Shown one piece after another: positions 19,902 through 28,505 of a DNA stretch of 64,000 bases. Positions within the stretch are counted from its first letter, which is position 1, and each line of letters begins with the position of its first letter. Source of the DNA: Photobacterium piscicola (GTDB lineage Bacteria > Pseudomonadota > Gammaproteobacteria > Enterobacterales > Vibrionaceae); contig NZ_FUZI01000005.1 in NCBI RefSeq assembly GCF_900166965.1, positions 51,282 to 115,281 of the forward strand. The letters run 5' to 3'. The position numbers and the translations under genes were made by a program. Below the pieces are notes generated by a model that was not told the origin of the DNA, ran no database searches, and was given only the letters and a program-made list of their open reading frames with translations.

Positions 19902-20201
19902 TTATTCCTCTGTGTTTTTAAGGGTGTCGGTTACCAATTCTAATGCCATTCCCATTACTAACGCCTGTGCAACTTTGTGTCGGCCTCGTGCCACAATATT
20001 GCCTAATGTTTGTCGAGAAACACCTAACTGTTGAGCTGCTTCAAGTTGCTGTAAACCCAACATATCGACCAATCTTAGCGCCTCTAACTCATCACTGGCT
20101 AAAATAAGTCGAGGTAATTGCTTCATCGGAACCCCATTCGGTTTAAAGCAACTATAAGCTGGCCGGCAACGGATCTTTCTTTCAATTTTAGGTCTTGCCA
20201 T
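19902..20201 (-). CDS. DUF134 family HTH protein, probable regulator
   Basis: A 99-residue protein starting MARPKIERKIRCRPAYSCFKP, the DUF134 signature with two cysteines in RCRPAYSCF, followed by a sigma-70 region 4-like HTH (DMLGLQQLEAAQQLGVSRQT, LGNIVARGRHKVAQAL). The longer frame to 20240 was rejected because the ATG at 20201 matches the family start. It is first in the DUF134-NifX-nqrM operon. The two cysteines could sense iron or redox state; that is inference. Confidence 0.88.
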   Translation of the reverse strand: MARPKIERKIRCRPAYSCFKPNGVPMKQLPRLILASDELEALRLVDMLGLQQLEAAQQLGVSRQTLGNIVARGRHKVAQALVMGMALELVTDTLKNTEE

Positions 20202-20697
20202 GGTGATGATAACCTCGCTAATGAGGTTTATTATTGGCATATGCCAAAAACCTAGTATTGATCTAGGATCATAAATGATGATCTAAGTGATTTTTTTAAT
20301 AAAAAACACTAAACAGCTATCAACTTAAAATTTTAAAAATCAGCATAAAATATCGAAACCAACACTAACTTATTATTAACATTACTGATTACAAATCACT
20401 CACAATGTTTAAGCGGTAATCCACTTACCTTCATTTGCCGCTAACATCGTCAAATAGGTAGCGATCATCATTCATTAACCAGCCTTATGTAACAATCAGT
20501 GGTAATAAGAAACACCAAAAAATCATTATAATCAGAATATTATTCTAGATATGTTATTTAAACTTATTCAATTCGCCAACAAATGAAATTTATCGTTAAA
20601 TTTATGCTAATAATGTCACAGAAGTGTCATAAGAATTAGCGTATACTTATTCGCGTTATCGCGTTAATCGCCAGGAAGGTCGGAGTTAAACTGTATT
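20202..20697. other. Divergent AT-rich intergenic region
   Basis: About 496 bases without a gene between the DUF134 gene and the 67-residue gene. Apart from the palindrome at 20234-20247 only generic AT-rich promoter-like sequence is seen, for example TATACTT at 20643-20649 in front of the rightward gene. Confidence 0.6.
20234..20247. promoter_or_regulatory. 14-bp palindrome upstream of the DUF134 operon
   Basis: TTGGCATATGCCAA is a perfect 14-bp palindrome centred about 40 bases upstream of the DUF134 ATG. Its place and symmetry suit an operator for the HTH protein encoded by the first gene of the operon. Confidence 0.6.
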
Positions 20698-20901
20698 ATG
20701 CGGATGTTCAAACGCTACTTGCCGAAACTAATTGCCAAGCATGTTAGTCGTATATTTAAAGGAAGAATTTATATTGATGGCCGTGGCGGCTATCATTTTG
20801 AGAAAGGAATATTGTTGGTGCCATTAAAAGCACAACAGCATCATTACGATACAGTGAACGAGGTTAACTTAGAAATTAAGCGTCTACGTGAAATTTACTA
20901 A
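20698..20901 (+). CDS. Small conserved-looking protein of unknown function
   Basis: A 67-residue, basic protein (MRMFKRYLPKLIAKHVSRIF, then KGRIYIDGRGGYHFEKG) that I do not recognise. The N-terminal third is an amphipathic, Lys/Arg-rich helix without a membrane span; the middle GRIYIDGRGGYHF is probably a beta hairpin; the end (NEVNLEIKRLREIY) is helical. A GGAG about 12 bases upstream supports the ATG at 20698, though ATG 20704 is possible. A clear terminator follows, so it is a real monocistronic unit. Function cannot be inferred. Confidence 0.8.
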   Translation: MRMFKRYLPKLIAKHVSRIFKGRIYIDGRGGYHFEKGILLVPLKAQQHHYDTVNEVNLEIKRLREIY

Positions 20902-20932
20902 GCCAATCCTTTAGAATTAAAGCCTCTCGAAT

Positions 20933-20958
20933 AAAGCCCACTACAGTATGTGGGCTTT
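20933..20958. terminator. Bidirectional terminator between the 67-aa gene and gcvH
   Basis: AAAGCCCAC / GTGGGCTTT, a 9-bp stem with an 8-base loop, lies between convergent genes with T-rich sequence on the right side. Confidence 0.85.
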
Positions 20959-20970
20959 AATGTTTTTACG

Positions 20971-21363
20971 CTATTCATCATCAACAATCGTCGCTAAATA
21001 GTCCTCAGCATCCAACAACTCATCCACATCCGCATCTGTATCAATTCGAATTTGAAATAACCACCCATCACCATAGGGATCATTATTGACTAATTCAGGT
21101 GCAGCCTCGAGCTCGTCATTAATAGTGATAATCGTGCCCGTACATGGTGCATAAATATCGGATGCTGCTTTTACGGATTCAATAATGGCACATTCTTCTC
21201 CGCCATCAATAGCCGCCCCACTGTCAGGAAGGTCAATAAATACCATATCACCAAGTAAGGCTTGAGCATGATCACTAATACCAACGGTATAAATTCCATC
21301 ACCTTCATCACGTAACCATTCATGCGTATGAGTAAATTTTAATTCTGAGGGCACATAGCTCAT
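20971..21363 (-). CDS. gcvH: Glycine cleavage system H protein
   Basis: The 130-residue lipoyl carrier shuttles the aminomethyl group between the P, T and L proteins. The lipoylation site is the lysine of [12 protein letters not shown], and the start [16 protein letters not shown] is typical. A GTG two codons upstream is in frame, but the ATG at 21363 sits properly behind AAGGA. It stands alone here: no gcvT or gcvP is adjacent and no glycine riboswitch is seen in its 95-base leader. Confidence 0.96.
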   Translation of the reverse strand: MSYVPSELKFTHTHEWLRDEGDGIYTVGISDHAQALLGDMVFIDLPDSGAAIDGGEECAIIESVKAASDIYAPCTGTIITINDELEAAPELVNNDPYGDGWLFQIRIDTDADVDELLDAEDYLATIVDDE

Positions 21364-21457
21364 TCTCACATCCTTTTTAAGCTCACAATTAATAGGTCGT
21401 TATCACTCTATTTACTGTAGGTGAAAAAATATCTTTTGCTCAATTTGAGAACAAAAA

Positions 21458-21486
21458 AAACCGTAACAAAAAATTTATTACGGTTT
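21458..21486 (-). terminator. Terminator of the ubiH-ubiI operon
   Basis: AAACCGTAA and TTACGGTTT form a 9-bp stem with an 11-base loop; on the minus strand it runs into eight T residues. Confidence 0.9.
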
Positions 21487-21522
21487 AATAAATAATCACT
21501 CAGTTCAGTGGCTGATTACAGC

Positions 21523-22734
21523 TTATTTATAGCGCGCTAATTCAGGTAATTCGCCACTTAATCCTAATGCTCGACGCATGAATTCATCTTTAACGCCTGG
21601 GGCATTATTAGCAAATAACATTCCTAAATCACGTACCAGTTTTTTCGCTGGATGAGCGCCATCAAACAAGGATTTAAAACCTTGCATCGCGGTGATCATT
21701 TTCGCTGCTTCCGCTTTACGCCAGCGTTCGTAATGACGTAAATTAACCTGCTTACCAATGTCTTTTTCCGCTTGCCACAAACCAATGATCTCTTGCGCTA
21801 AGGCCGCTGCATCTAATAAGCCTAAGTTAACCCCTTGCCCAGCTAACGGATGAATCGTGTGGGCTGCATCGCCAACTAACGCGACCCGTTCACGTACAAA
21901 ATCTTGAGCATAACGCATTTTTAGAGGAAAGGTTTGGCGCTCACCTTCCACACGACACAAACCCAAACGGTGATCAAAAGCTGTCGTTAAATGCTGATTA
22001 AACTCTTCATCACTAACATCACACAGCTGCAATGCTTGCTCAGGTGGTAATGACCACACAATCGAACATAAATCTTTTTCAGCTAAAGGTAAAAAGGCCA
22101 ACGGACCATCAGGACGAAAAATTTGACGGGCGGTTTGTAAATGAGGCTCATCACAACGGATATTGGCCACTAATGCACTATGACCATAATCCCGCTGTGT
22201 CAGAGGAATATCTACATGTTGGCGTAACCATGAATTGGCACCATCAGCACCAACCACTAATTTAGCGGTGAGGTTTTTACCAGAGGCTAAAGTCAGCCAT
22301 GCTTCCGTTTCCCCAAAAGCAATATTTTGGCAGCGGTCAGGGGCAATGACGGTCACGTTATGTTGTTTGTTAACCTGTTCTAACAATGCTAATTGCACTA
22401 CTCGATTTTCAACAATATGACCTAAATCCGGTTGTGATAGCCGCTCAGCGTCAAAATCAATATGGGCAAAACTGTCTTGCTCCCACACTTCCATTTTGCT
22501 GTAAGGGCTCATTCGACGACAGCAAATACCTTCCCACGCCCCCACGCTACGTAAAATGCGTTCACTAGCACGGCTCAATGCCGATACACGAATATCAGGC
22601 AAAGCGGCTAATTCAGGATTCGGCAATTGACCTTCAATCACCGCTATACGTAATTCAGTATCGGCTAACGCTGCGGCCAGTGTTAAACCAACCATTCCAC
22701 CACCGATAATGGCGACATCAACATTTTGCATCAT
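21523..22734 (-). CDS. ubiI: 2-octaprenylphenol hydroxylase UbiI (VisC)
   Basis: A 403-residue FAD monooxygenase that introduces the C5 hydroxyl in ubiquinone synthesis. Visible are the dinucleotide-binding loop IIGGGMVGL near the start, the second FAD motif VGADGANSWLR, and ALVGDAAHTIHPLAGQGVNLGL near 290-310. It starts 2 bases after ubiH, the conserved ubiH-visC pair. The ATG at 22734 and the next codon ATG are both possible starts. UbiI and UbiH are paralogues; order and the RQTFPLKMRYA segment support UbiI. Confidence 0.92.
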   Translation of the reverse strand: MMQNVDVAIIGGGMVGLTLAAALADTELRIAVIEGQLPNPELAALPDIRVSALSRASERILRSVGAWEGICCRRMSPYSKMEVWEQDSFAHIDFDAERLSQPDLGHIVENRVVQLALLEQVNKQHNVTVIAPDRCQNIAFGETEAWLTLASGKNLTAKLVVGADGANSWLRQHVDIPLTQRDYGHSALVANIRCDEPHLQTARQIFRPDGPLAFLPLAEKDLCSIVWSLPPEQALQLCDVSDEEFNQHLTTAFDHRLGLCRVEGERQTFPLKMRYAQDFVRERVALVGDAAHTIHPLAGQGVNLGLLDAAALAQEIIGLWQAEKDIGKQVNLRHYERWRKAEAAKMITAMQGFKSLFDGAHPAKKLVRDLGMLFANNAPGVKDEFMRRALGLSGELPELARYK

Positions 22735-22736
22735 AG

Positions 22737-23924
22737 CTATCGTTTTACCTGTCCCATGGCACGGCGTAACAGCGGTGCTTGAAGTGTGTTAGAAAGGCTC
22801 ATGGTCATCAAGCCCAGATTACGTCCAGCAACCAGTGCGGGATTATCATTTGCAAATAAGCTTACCAGCCCGGCGGTCATGGATACCGTCGCTTGACGAT
22901 CAGGTAAACGGCGTTCGCGGTAACGACCTAATACGGTGGGTAAACCAATATCAGCACCACGCTGAACGCCAGCTGCAATTTCTTCCGCCAGAGTCATCAC
23001 ATCACGTAAACCAAGATTAAACCCTTGTCCAGCAATAGGATGAAGCGTTTGAGCCGCATTACCAATCACCGCAGTACGGTGTGAGACTAGCCGCTGTGAT
23101 TGACGTAAAATCAAAGGGTAGCAATGACGCTCACCAACCACTGTTAGTGCCCCTAAACGCCAGCCAAACACGGCTTGTAATTCTGCTAAAAATTGCGCAT
23201 CCGATAATGCCATAATGCGCGCTTGTTGCTGCGGTTCAATGCACCACACCAATGAACTCCGTCCTTGAGCCATCGGCAACAATGCCACAGGACCATATTT
23301 AGTAAAGCGTTCAAAAGCTTGGCCTTGATGTGGCTTAGCAGTGGTAATGTTAGCAATAACCGCGACTTGCTCAAAATCATGTTCATCACGACCAATATGC
23401 AATAAATCACAACAATGTGACATCGCACCATCAGCAGCAACCACTAATTTAGTACGTAGCCGTTTCCCAGTATTTAAACGCACCAATGCCTCAGCCTGAG
23501 TACGCTCAATATGTTCAACTTTAGCGGGACAAAACAGATCAATCTGAGGACGAGTCGCTAACTGGTGGTGAAAAATTTTACCCGCATCAGCTAGCTCAAT
23601 CACATAACCTAGCGCATCAACCGCCAATTGTTGTGCTGACAACTCAACCATTCCCGCATGACCACGATCCGACACATGAATATGTTCAATTGCCGTCGCA
23701 ACCTTTGCTAAGGCAGGCCAAAGCTGAATCGCATCTAATAATCGACTTGAACCATGAGACAACGCAATACTGCGTGCATCATAGCCAGGATGCCCATGCT
23801 GATCAGCCGCTACCGCTTCAACAACCGCGATATGTAATTGATGCTGCGTTAATTCATCCAGTGCAATTGCTAGACATGCACCCACCATTGCGCCACCCGC
23901 AATAACCACATCATATTGCTTCAC
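22737..23924 (-). CDS. ubiH: 2-octaprenyl-6-methoxyphenol hydroxylase UbiH
   Basis: A 395-residue FAD monooxygenase for the C1 hydroxylation of ubiquinone. The N-terminal loop is AGGAMVGACLAIAL, in which alanine replaces the usual third glycine, and the late motif is AVIGNAAQTLHPIAGQGFNLGLRD. The NAAQ form, in place of GDAA, is typical of UbiH. It lies between ygfB and ubiI on the same strand, as in E. coli (ygfB-pepP-ubiH-ubiI), but pepP is absent from this position. Confidence 0.94.
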   Translation of the reverse strand: MKQYDVVIAGGAMVGACLAIALDELTQHQLHIAVVEAVAADQHGHPGYDARSIALSHGSSRLLDAIQLWPALAKVATAIEHIHVSDRGHAGMVELSAQQLAVDALGYVIELADAGKIFHHQLATRPQIDLFCPAKVEHIERTQAEALVRLNTGKRLRTKLVVAADGAMSHCCDLLHIGRDEHDFEQVAVIANITTAKPHQGQAFERFTKYGPVALLPMAQGRSSLVWCIEPQQQARIMALSDAQFLAELQAVFGWRLGALTVVGERHCYPLILRQSQRLVSHRTAVIGNAAQTLHPIAGQGFNLGLRDVMTLAEEIAAGVQRGADIGLPTVLGRYRERRLPDRQATVSMTAGLVSLFANDNPALVAGRNLGLMTMSLSNTLQAPLLRRAMGQVKR

Positions 23925-23951
23925 ATTTTGTCCCTTTCGCCATCGAAATAA

Positions 23952-24533
23952 TTAGTGAAGAGTTGGCATTTCGTCAGCATTATCATCATTGACAAGGCGT
24001 TGACCTAATTCAGAATGACAACTCAAGACACACATACGTACATGCTCAAGCACTTGTTCAAATAAAGCCGCTTGATCTTCAAGATCTTCGTCTTCATCAA
24101 TACCAAGTTGTGAGATCTCTTGTAAATCAGCCAGTGCTTCAGTTATTTCCTCAGATAATTGATTTTTTTGCAAATCCATTAGTCCTAAACCAGAAATAAA
24201 ACTGTTTACCCACTCAGTTAATGCTTCAGCGCGAGTGGCTAACGGCTCGTCATCATCAGGCATCAATAATGAAAATTCAAATCCACCACCAATCAACTCA
24301 TCAGCCGTCGTTGTAAATAGCGTCCGTACCATCATTTTGGCGCCGTCTGTCATCGGCTGACCTTCATTGGCGTAATCACAAACAGGACCGACCCAACTTT
24401 CATCATCAACAGCTAAACCACCACAAATCATTCCACTGAGTAAACCATGTAATTCAGCAGGCATAGCAGCCAAGCCTTGTTGTTTTAATTCAGCTTCAAC
24501 AGCTTGGTATGTTGGTAGGGTTATTTCACTCAT
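23952..24533 (-). CDS. ygfB: YgfB/YecA (UPF0149) family protein
   Basis: A 193-residue acidic, mainly helical protein. MPAELHGLLSGMICGGLAVDDESW is the UPF0149 signature (shown over several turns), followed by FSLLMPDDDEPLATRAEALTEWVNSF and the GLGLMD segment. Family members are poorly characterised; in Pseudomonas a YgfB protein modulates ampDh3 expression. It is 27 bases upstream of ubiH and divergent from zapA, the conserved zapA/ygfB junction. Confidence 0.92.
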   Translation of the reverse strand: MSEITLPTYQAVEAELKQQGLAAMPAELHGLLSGMICGGLAVDDESWVGPVCDYANEGQPMTDGAKMMVRTLFTTTADELIGGGFEFSLLMPDDDEPLATRAEALTEWVNSFISGLGLMDLQKNQLSEEITEALADLQEISQLGIDEDEDLEDQAALFEQVLEHVRMCVLSCHSELGQRLVNDDNADEMPTLH

Positions 24534-24926
24534 GGTTTATCACCTTTTTAATTGGCGCGATTTAAAATTAATAGTTTTGTGACCATTACTGAATGAATAG
24601 AGATGTCAGTAATTAACGTTACACTTTTGAAATTGTACCAAACAATAATCACACACATGGCTTAGTTAGTATAATAAATAGCGATGAGCGAATGCTGGCA
24701 CTGTGTTATGCTAACACTTAAGCCTAGTTCGGCAAATGATAACACTGGCGAGAACGTTCAATCCTTAATCAACTCTATGATGAGTGTGATTAATATCTGT
24801 TTAGTCAGATGCTATTGAACTGAAACCGAGACATAGCCGCTTGCATCTTAGGTAGGGTTTTTCTATATTGACTCTAGTCGCAAGCGGAATGAATACCCAT
24901 TCTGGCACGGAGCAAATCGAAGGTTT
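24534..24926. other. Divergent ygfB/zapA intergenic region
   Basis: About 393 bases with no gene. CCGCTTGC (24837-24844) and GCAAGCGG (24881-24888) are perfect complements with a 36-base gap, so the zapA leader could form a hairpin. No named RNA motif was recognised. Confidence 0.6.
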
Positions 24927-25226
24927 ATGAGTACTCAGGCTGTAGAAATTCAAGTATTGGGCAGAAAGTTAAAAGTGAATTGCCCAATAGGTCAAGAAGA
25001 TGCATTACGTGCCGCGGCGGCAGATTTTGACCAGCGCTTGAAAGATATGTCTGCGCGTAGTAGTGTATCCGTAGAACAATTATTGATCTTTACTGGTCTC
25101 AACATCAGTAACGAGTTGCATTTAGAGCGACAAGAACATAATCGCAATGCTGAATTAATATCCAATAAAATCAATTCACTAGAAGAAAATTTGGATAAAG
25201 TATTGCAATATCAGCCAAAGCGTTGA
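24927..25226 (+). CDS. zapA: Cell division protein ZapA
   Basis: A 99-residue protein that crosslinks FtsZ filaments at the division ring. The N-terminal globular part reads VEIQVLGRKLKVNCPIGQED and is followed by a long helix suited to tetrameric coiled-coil assembly (LLIFTGLNISNELHLERQEH). Typical ZapA length for the group. It is directly followed by 6S RNA and fau, the conserved zapA-ssrS-fau order. Confidence 0.95.
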   Translation: MSTQAVEIQVLGRKLKVNCPIGQEDALRAAAADFDQRLKDMSARSSVSVEQLLIFTGLNISNELHLERQEHNRNAELISNKINSLEENLDKVLQYQPKR

Positions 25227-25234
25227 TAATGAAT

Positions 25235-25420
25235 TGACCCTGGGGTGTACGTCAGTGAATGAACGTCCCCGAGCCGATAAGCAAATACCCAGGATTGGCT
25301 TTTTTATTAACTATTGAGCATGCTCAGCCCGACTGAGAAGCCTACGGTTAATGTTGCTAATCCACCTTGAACATCTGGTTCAAGGGCCTTATTTCGCAAC
25401 GGCACCTTGGGGACATCCCT
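25235..25420 (+). ncRNA. ssrS: 6S RNA
   Basis: The stretch holds the sequence hallmarks of 6S RNA: CCCCGAGCCGATAAGC, GAGCATGCTC and GAGAAGCCT, then CCTTGAACATCTGGTTCAAGG as a local hairpin. The terminal helix is visible: CCCTGGGGTG (25238-25247) pairs with CACCTTGGGG (25403-25412) over 10 positions with G-U pairs. It lies between zapA and fau exactly as in E. coli. 6S RNA mimics an open promoter and binds sigma-70 holoenzyme. The ends are approximate. Confidence 0.93.
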
Positions 25421-25499
25421 TTCGTGTATTTCACTTTATTTGTTAGTATTCTCACTCTACAATCTTTAGACACTCACCGTTCATGGATTGGATACTCAA

Positions 25500-26108
25500 G
25501 TGATAACGCCCCCCATTTCCAACTCACAACCATTACGCCAACAACTACGACAACACATTCGTCACGCTAGGCGTCAGTTATCTTCTCTACAACAACAACA
25601 TGCTGCTCAACAATTATCCCAACGTTTACAAACCTTACCTTTAATTCAACACAGCCAACATATTGCACTTTATCTCGCGACAGATGGTGAAATAGATCCG
25701 CAACCGTTTATTGATTGGTTATGGCAACAAGGAAAATCCGTTTACTTGCCAGTATTGCACCCTTTTAGCAAAGGGCATTTACTGTTTTTGCATTATGACG
25801 CAACCACGCCAATGACCACCAATCGTTACCATATTCGTGAGCCTAAATTAGATTTACGTCGAGTTAAACCTATTGCTGAGCTTGATATTATTTGTACCCC
25901 ATTGGTCGCCTTTGATAGCACAGGCCAACGACTTGGTATGGGGGGGGGATATTATGATAGAACCCTAAGCCAGTGGCACCACTATCGCCAAGGGCCTTAT
26001 CCAATTGGGATTGGTCATGATTGCCAATATATACCGCAATTACCTAACGAAGAATGGGATGTGCCATTGCCCTTAATTATTACCCCTAACCATCAATTCA
26101 GCGAGTGA
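25500..26108 (+). CDS. fau: 5-formyltetrahydrofolate cyclo-ligase
   Basis: About 202 residues; converts 5-formyl-THF to 5,10-methenyl-THF with ATP. Motifs are the basic start RQQLRQHIRHARRQL, the FxLATDGEIDPQPF region, and the nucleotide/folate signature QRLGMGGGYYDRTL. No ATG suits the frame: a TTG at 25488 or a GTG at 25500 could start it, and GTG is chosen because GGA lies 6-7 bases before it. The GMGGGY codons contain nine consecutive G bases (25940-25948). It follows 6S RNA and is probably co-transcribed with it. Confidence 0.9.
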   Translation: MITPPISNSQPLRQQLRQHIRHARRQLSSLQQQHAAQQLSQRLQTLPLIQHSQHIALYLATDGEIDPQPFIDWLWQQGKSVYLPVLHPFSKGHLLFLHYDATTPMTTNRYHIREPKLDLRRVKPIAELDIICTPLVAFDSTGQRLGMGGGYYDRTLSQWHHYRQGPYPIGIGHDCQYIPQLPNEEWDVPLPLIITPNHQFSE

Positions 26109-26119
26109 TCACATCCTCA

Positions 26120-26135
26120 ACGCAAACGTTTGGCT
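26120..26135 (+). promoter_or_regulatory. PurR-like box upstream of rpiA
   Basis: ACGCAAACGTTTGGCT matches the PurR operator form ACGCAAACGTTTGCGT at 14 of 16 positions. It lies 158 bases upstream of the rpiA ATG and 11 bases after fau. Confidence 0.5.
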
Positions 26136-26293
26136 TTTGGATAAAAAAAACTGAATGTAATTGTATGTTATTCATAAAGTTATATTTTTAGTTTTAAGTT
26201 TGCAGCCATTAACCATAGAATCCAACTGACGAAATCACTTCGGTTAGCTATAATCACCTTTCGCATAATTGAGGTCATTACGAGGAGAACGGC

Positions 26294-26953
26294 ATGACAC
26301 AAGATGAAATGAAAAAAGCAGCGGGTTGGGCAGCACTTGAGTACGTAACGAAAAACAGTATTGTTGGTGTAGGTACTGGTTCAACCGTTAATCACTTCAT
26401 CGATGCCTTGGCAACTCGTAAAGAAGAGATCAAAGGGGCGGTTTCAAGCTCTGTTGCTTCAACTGAGCGCCTAGAGCAAATTGGCATTAAAGTCTTTGAT
26501 GCTAACGATGTTGCTAGTCTTGATATTTATGTTGATGGCGCAGATGAAATCAATGCTGAATTTGACATGATCAAAGGTGGCGGCGCCGCATTAACTCGTG
26601 AAAAAATTGTTGCGGCTATCGCAGAAAAATTCATCTGTATTGTTGATAACACCAAGCAAGTTGATGTCTTAGGTCAGTTCCCATTACCAGTAGAAGTCAT
26701 TCCAATGGCACGATCTTTCATTGGTCGTGAACTGGTAAAACTTGGGGGTGACCCAGTCTACCGTGAAGGTGTGATCACTGATAACGGCAATATCATTCTT
26801 GATGTTTACAACATGGCAATTGCCGATCCTAAAGCAATGGAAGACAGCATCAACGCCCTACCCGGTGTCGTGACTGTAGGCCTTTTTGCTCATCGTGGCG
26901 CTGATGTATTAATTGTTGGCTCACCGGAAGGTACTAAAATCATCCAAAAATAA
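26294..26953 (+). CDS. rpiA: Ribose-5-phosphate isomerase A
   Basis: A 219-residue enzyme interconverting ribose-5-phosphate and ribulose-5-phosphate. The phosphate-binding start [13 protein letters not shown], the DGADEIN motif near residue 81, [14 protein letters not shown] and the catalytic loop [12 protein letters not shown] are all intact. The ATG follows GAGGAGAAC at good spacing. It is followed by its own terminator and then serA, the conserved rpiA/serA neighbourhood. Confidence 0.97.
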   Translation: MTQDEMKKAAGWAALEYVTKNSIVGVGTGSTVNHFIDALATRKEEIKGAVSSSVASTERLEQIGIKVFDANDVASLDIYVDGADEINAEFDMIKGGGAALTREKIVAAIAEKFICIVDNTKQVDVLGQFPLPVEVIPMARSFIGRELVKLGGDPVYREGVITDNGNIILDVYNMAIADPKAMEDSINALPGVVTVGLFAHRGADVLIVGSPEGTKIIQK

Positions 26954-26976
26954 TGATTAGTTCGTTATTTGATTAC

Positions 26977-27020
26977 AAAACGGCAGCTATTGATCGTTCG
27001 CGAATCATTAGCTGCCGTTT
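26977..27020 (+). terminator. Terminator of rpiA
   Basis: AAAACGGCAGCTA pairs with TAGCTGCCGTTTT (13 bp) around a 19-base interior that can itself pair partly, and it is followed by T residues. Confidence 0.88.
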
Positions 27021-27191
27021 TTTATTGGCTTTTTTGTAATATTCTTACCCATAGTGGTTAATTTTTGATACTTTATTAAACAGACACCATCAAACATTTA
27101 ACTATTTAGCTACTGAAAGGCAATATTTACCACAGTCAAACTAAGGCAAGATTGTCATTCTCAGTCGCCACGTTTTTAAGGATAAGAACTT

Positions 27192-28424
27192 ATGGCAACC
27201 GTATCACTCAATAAAGAAAAGATAAAAATTCTACTCCTTGAAGGTCTCCATCCTTCAACAGTAGAAGTGTTGCAGCAAGCAGGTTATAGCAATATTGATT
27301 ACCACAAAGGCTCTCTTGAAGGTGAACAACTATTAGAAGCAATCAAAGATGTCCACTTCATCGGTATTCGCTCTCGTACCCAATTAACACCGGAAGTCTT
27401 TGCTGCAGCGAAAAAGCTAACTGCTGTTGGTTGTTTCTGTATTGGTACCAATCAAGTTGATCTCAATGAAGCAATGATACGCGGTATCCCTGTTTTTAAT
27501 GCCCCTTTTTCAAATACTCGCAGTGTTGCTGAACTGGTTCTTGGTGAAATTTTATTACTATTACGTGGTATTCCTGAAAAAAATGCCAAAGCTCATCGTG
27601 GTGAATGGTTTAAATCAGCTGATAATGCATTTGAAGCACGAGGCAAAACCCTTGGCATCATTGGCTATGGTCACATTGGAACTCAATTAGGTATTCTTGC
27701 GGAAAACTTAGGCATGAGAGTCTGCTTCTACGACATTGAAACCAAACTTTCACTCGGCAATGCGACTCAAGTTAGTTCATTATCTGAATTACTCAATAAA
27801 TCAGATGTAGTGAGCTTACATGTTCCAGAAACAAAAGGAACAGCAAACCTCATGGGTGTTGAAGAATTCGCACGTATGAAACCCGGTTCTATTTTTATCA
27901 ATGCCGCTCGTGGCACCGTGGTCGATATAGATGCTCTCTGTAGCGCTTTAGAAAGCAAACACATTGCAGGTGCAGCCATTGATGTATTCCCTGTTGAGCC
28001 GCAAACCAATAACAATCCATTTGAATCCCCTCTGATGCAATTTGATAACGTGCTTTTAACTCCACATATTGGTGGTTCTACTCATGAAGCTCAAGAGAAT
28101 ATCGGTATTGAAGTTGCAGGGAAACTGGTGAAATACTCCGATAATGGCTCAACATTATCAGCGGTTGGCTTTCCTGAAGTATCATTGCCAGAACATCACA
28201 GTGGTTGTTCTCGCCTTCTTCATATTCACCACAACCGCCCAGGAGTATTAAATCAAATCACCACTATTTTTGCGTCAGAAGGCATAAACATCGCCGCCCA
28301 GTTCTTACAAACAGGTGCAGAAGTTGGCTATGTCGTGATTGATGTTGAAACGGAACGTTCAAAAGAAGCATTACAGCAACTAAAATCAATTGAAGGTACG
28401 ATTCGTGCCCGTATTTTGCACTAG
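27192..28424 (+). CDS. serA: D-3-phosphoglycerate dehydrogenase
   Basis: A 410-residue enzyme oxidising 3-phosphoglycerate to phosphohydroxypyruvate, the first step of serine synthesis. The substrate/NAD domains show GCFCIGTNQVDL, the Rossmann loop GIIGYGHIGTQLG and the catalytic stretch LLTPHIGGSTHEAQENIG; a C-terminal ACT domain from about 340 (LHIHHNRPGVLNQITTIF) gives serine feedback control. AAGGATAAG before the ATG is a good Shine-Dalgarno. Monocistronic. Confidence 0.97.
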   Translation: MATVSLNKEKIKILLLEGLHPSTVEVLQQAGYSNIDYHKGSLEGEQLLEAIKDVHFIGIRSRTQLTPEVFAAAKKLTAVGCFCIGTNQVDLNEAMIRGIPVFNAPFSNTRSVAELVLGEILLLLRGIPEKNAKAHRGEWFKSADNAFEARGKTLGIIGYGHIGTQLGILAENLGMRVCFYDIETKLSLGNATQVSSLSELLNKSDVVSLHVPETKGTANLMGVEEFARMKPGSIFINAARGTVVDIDALCSALESKHIAGAAIDVFPVEPQTNNNPFESPLMQFDNVLLTPHIGGSTHEAQENIGIEVAGKLVKYSDNGSTLSAVGFPEVSLPEHHSGCSRLLHIHHNRPGVLNQITTIFASEGINIAAQFLQTGAEVGYVVIDVETERSKEALQQLKSIEGTIRARILH

Positions 28425-28448
28425 AATCATAATCATTTAAAAATGACA

Positions 28449-28471
28449 AAGGAGAGCATGGCGCTCTCCTT
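28449..28471 (+). terminator. Terminator of serA
   Basis: AAGGAGAGC pairs with GCTCTCCTT over 9 bp with a 5-base loop, followed by a T-run. Confidence 0.9.
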
Positions 28472-28505
28472 TTTTATTTATAGCTAATTTATTTTTATGA
28501 ACCGC

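Noticed and set aside
21364..21457. Possible glycine riboswitch before gcvH
   Set aside because: The leader is too short and lacks the tandem aptamer pattern.
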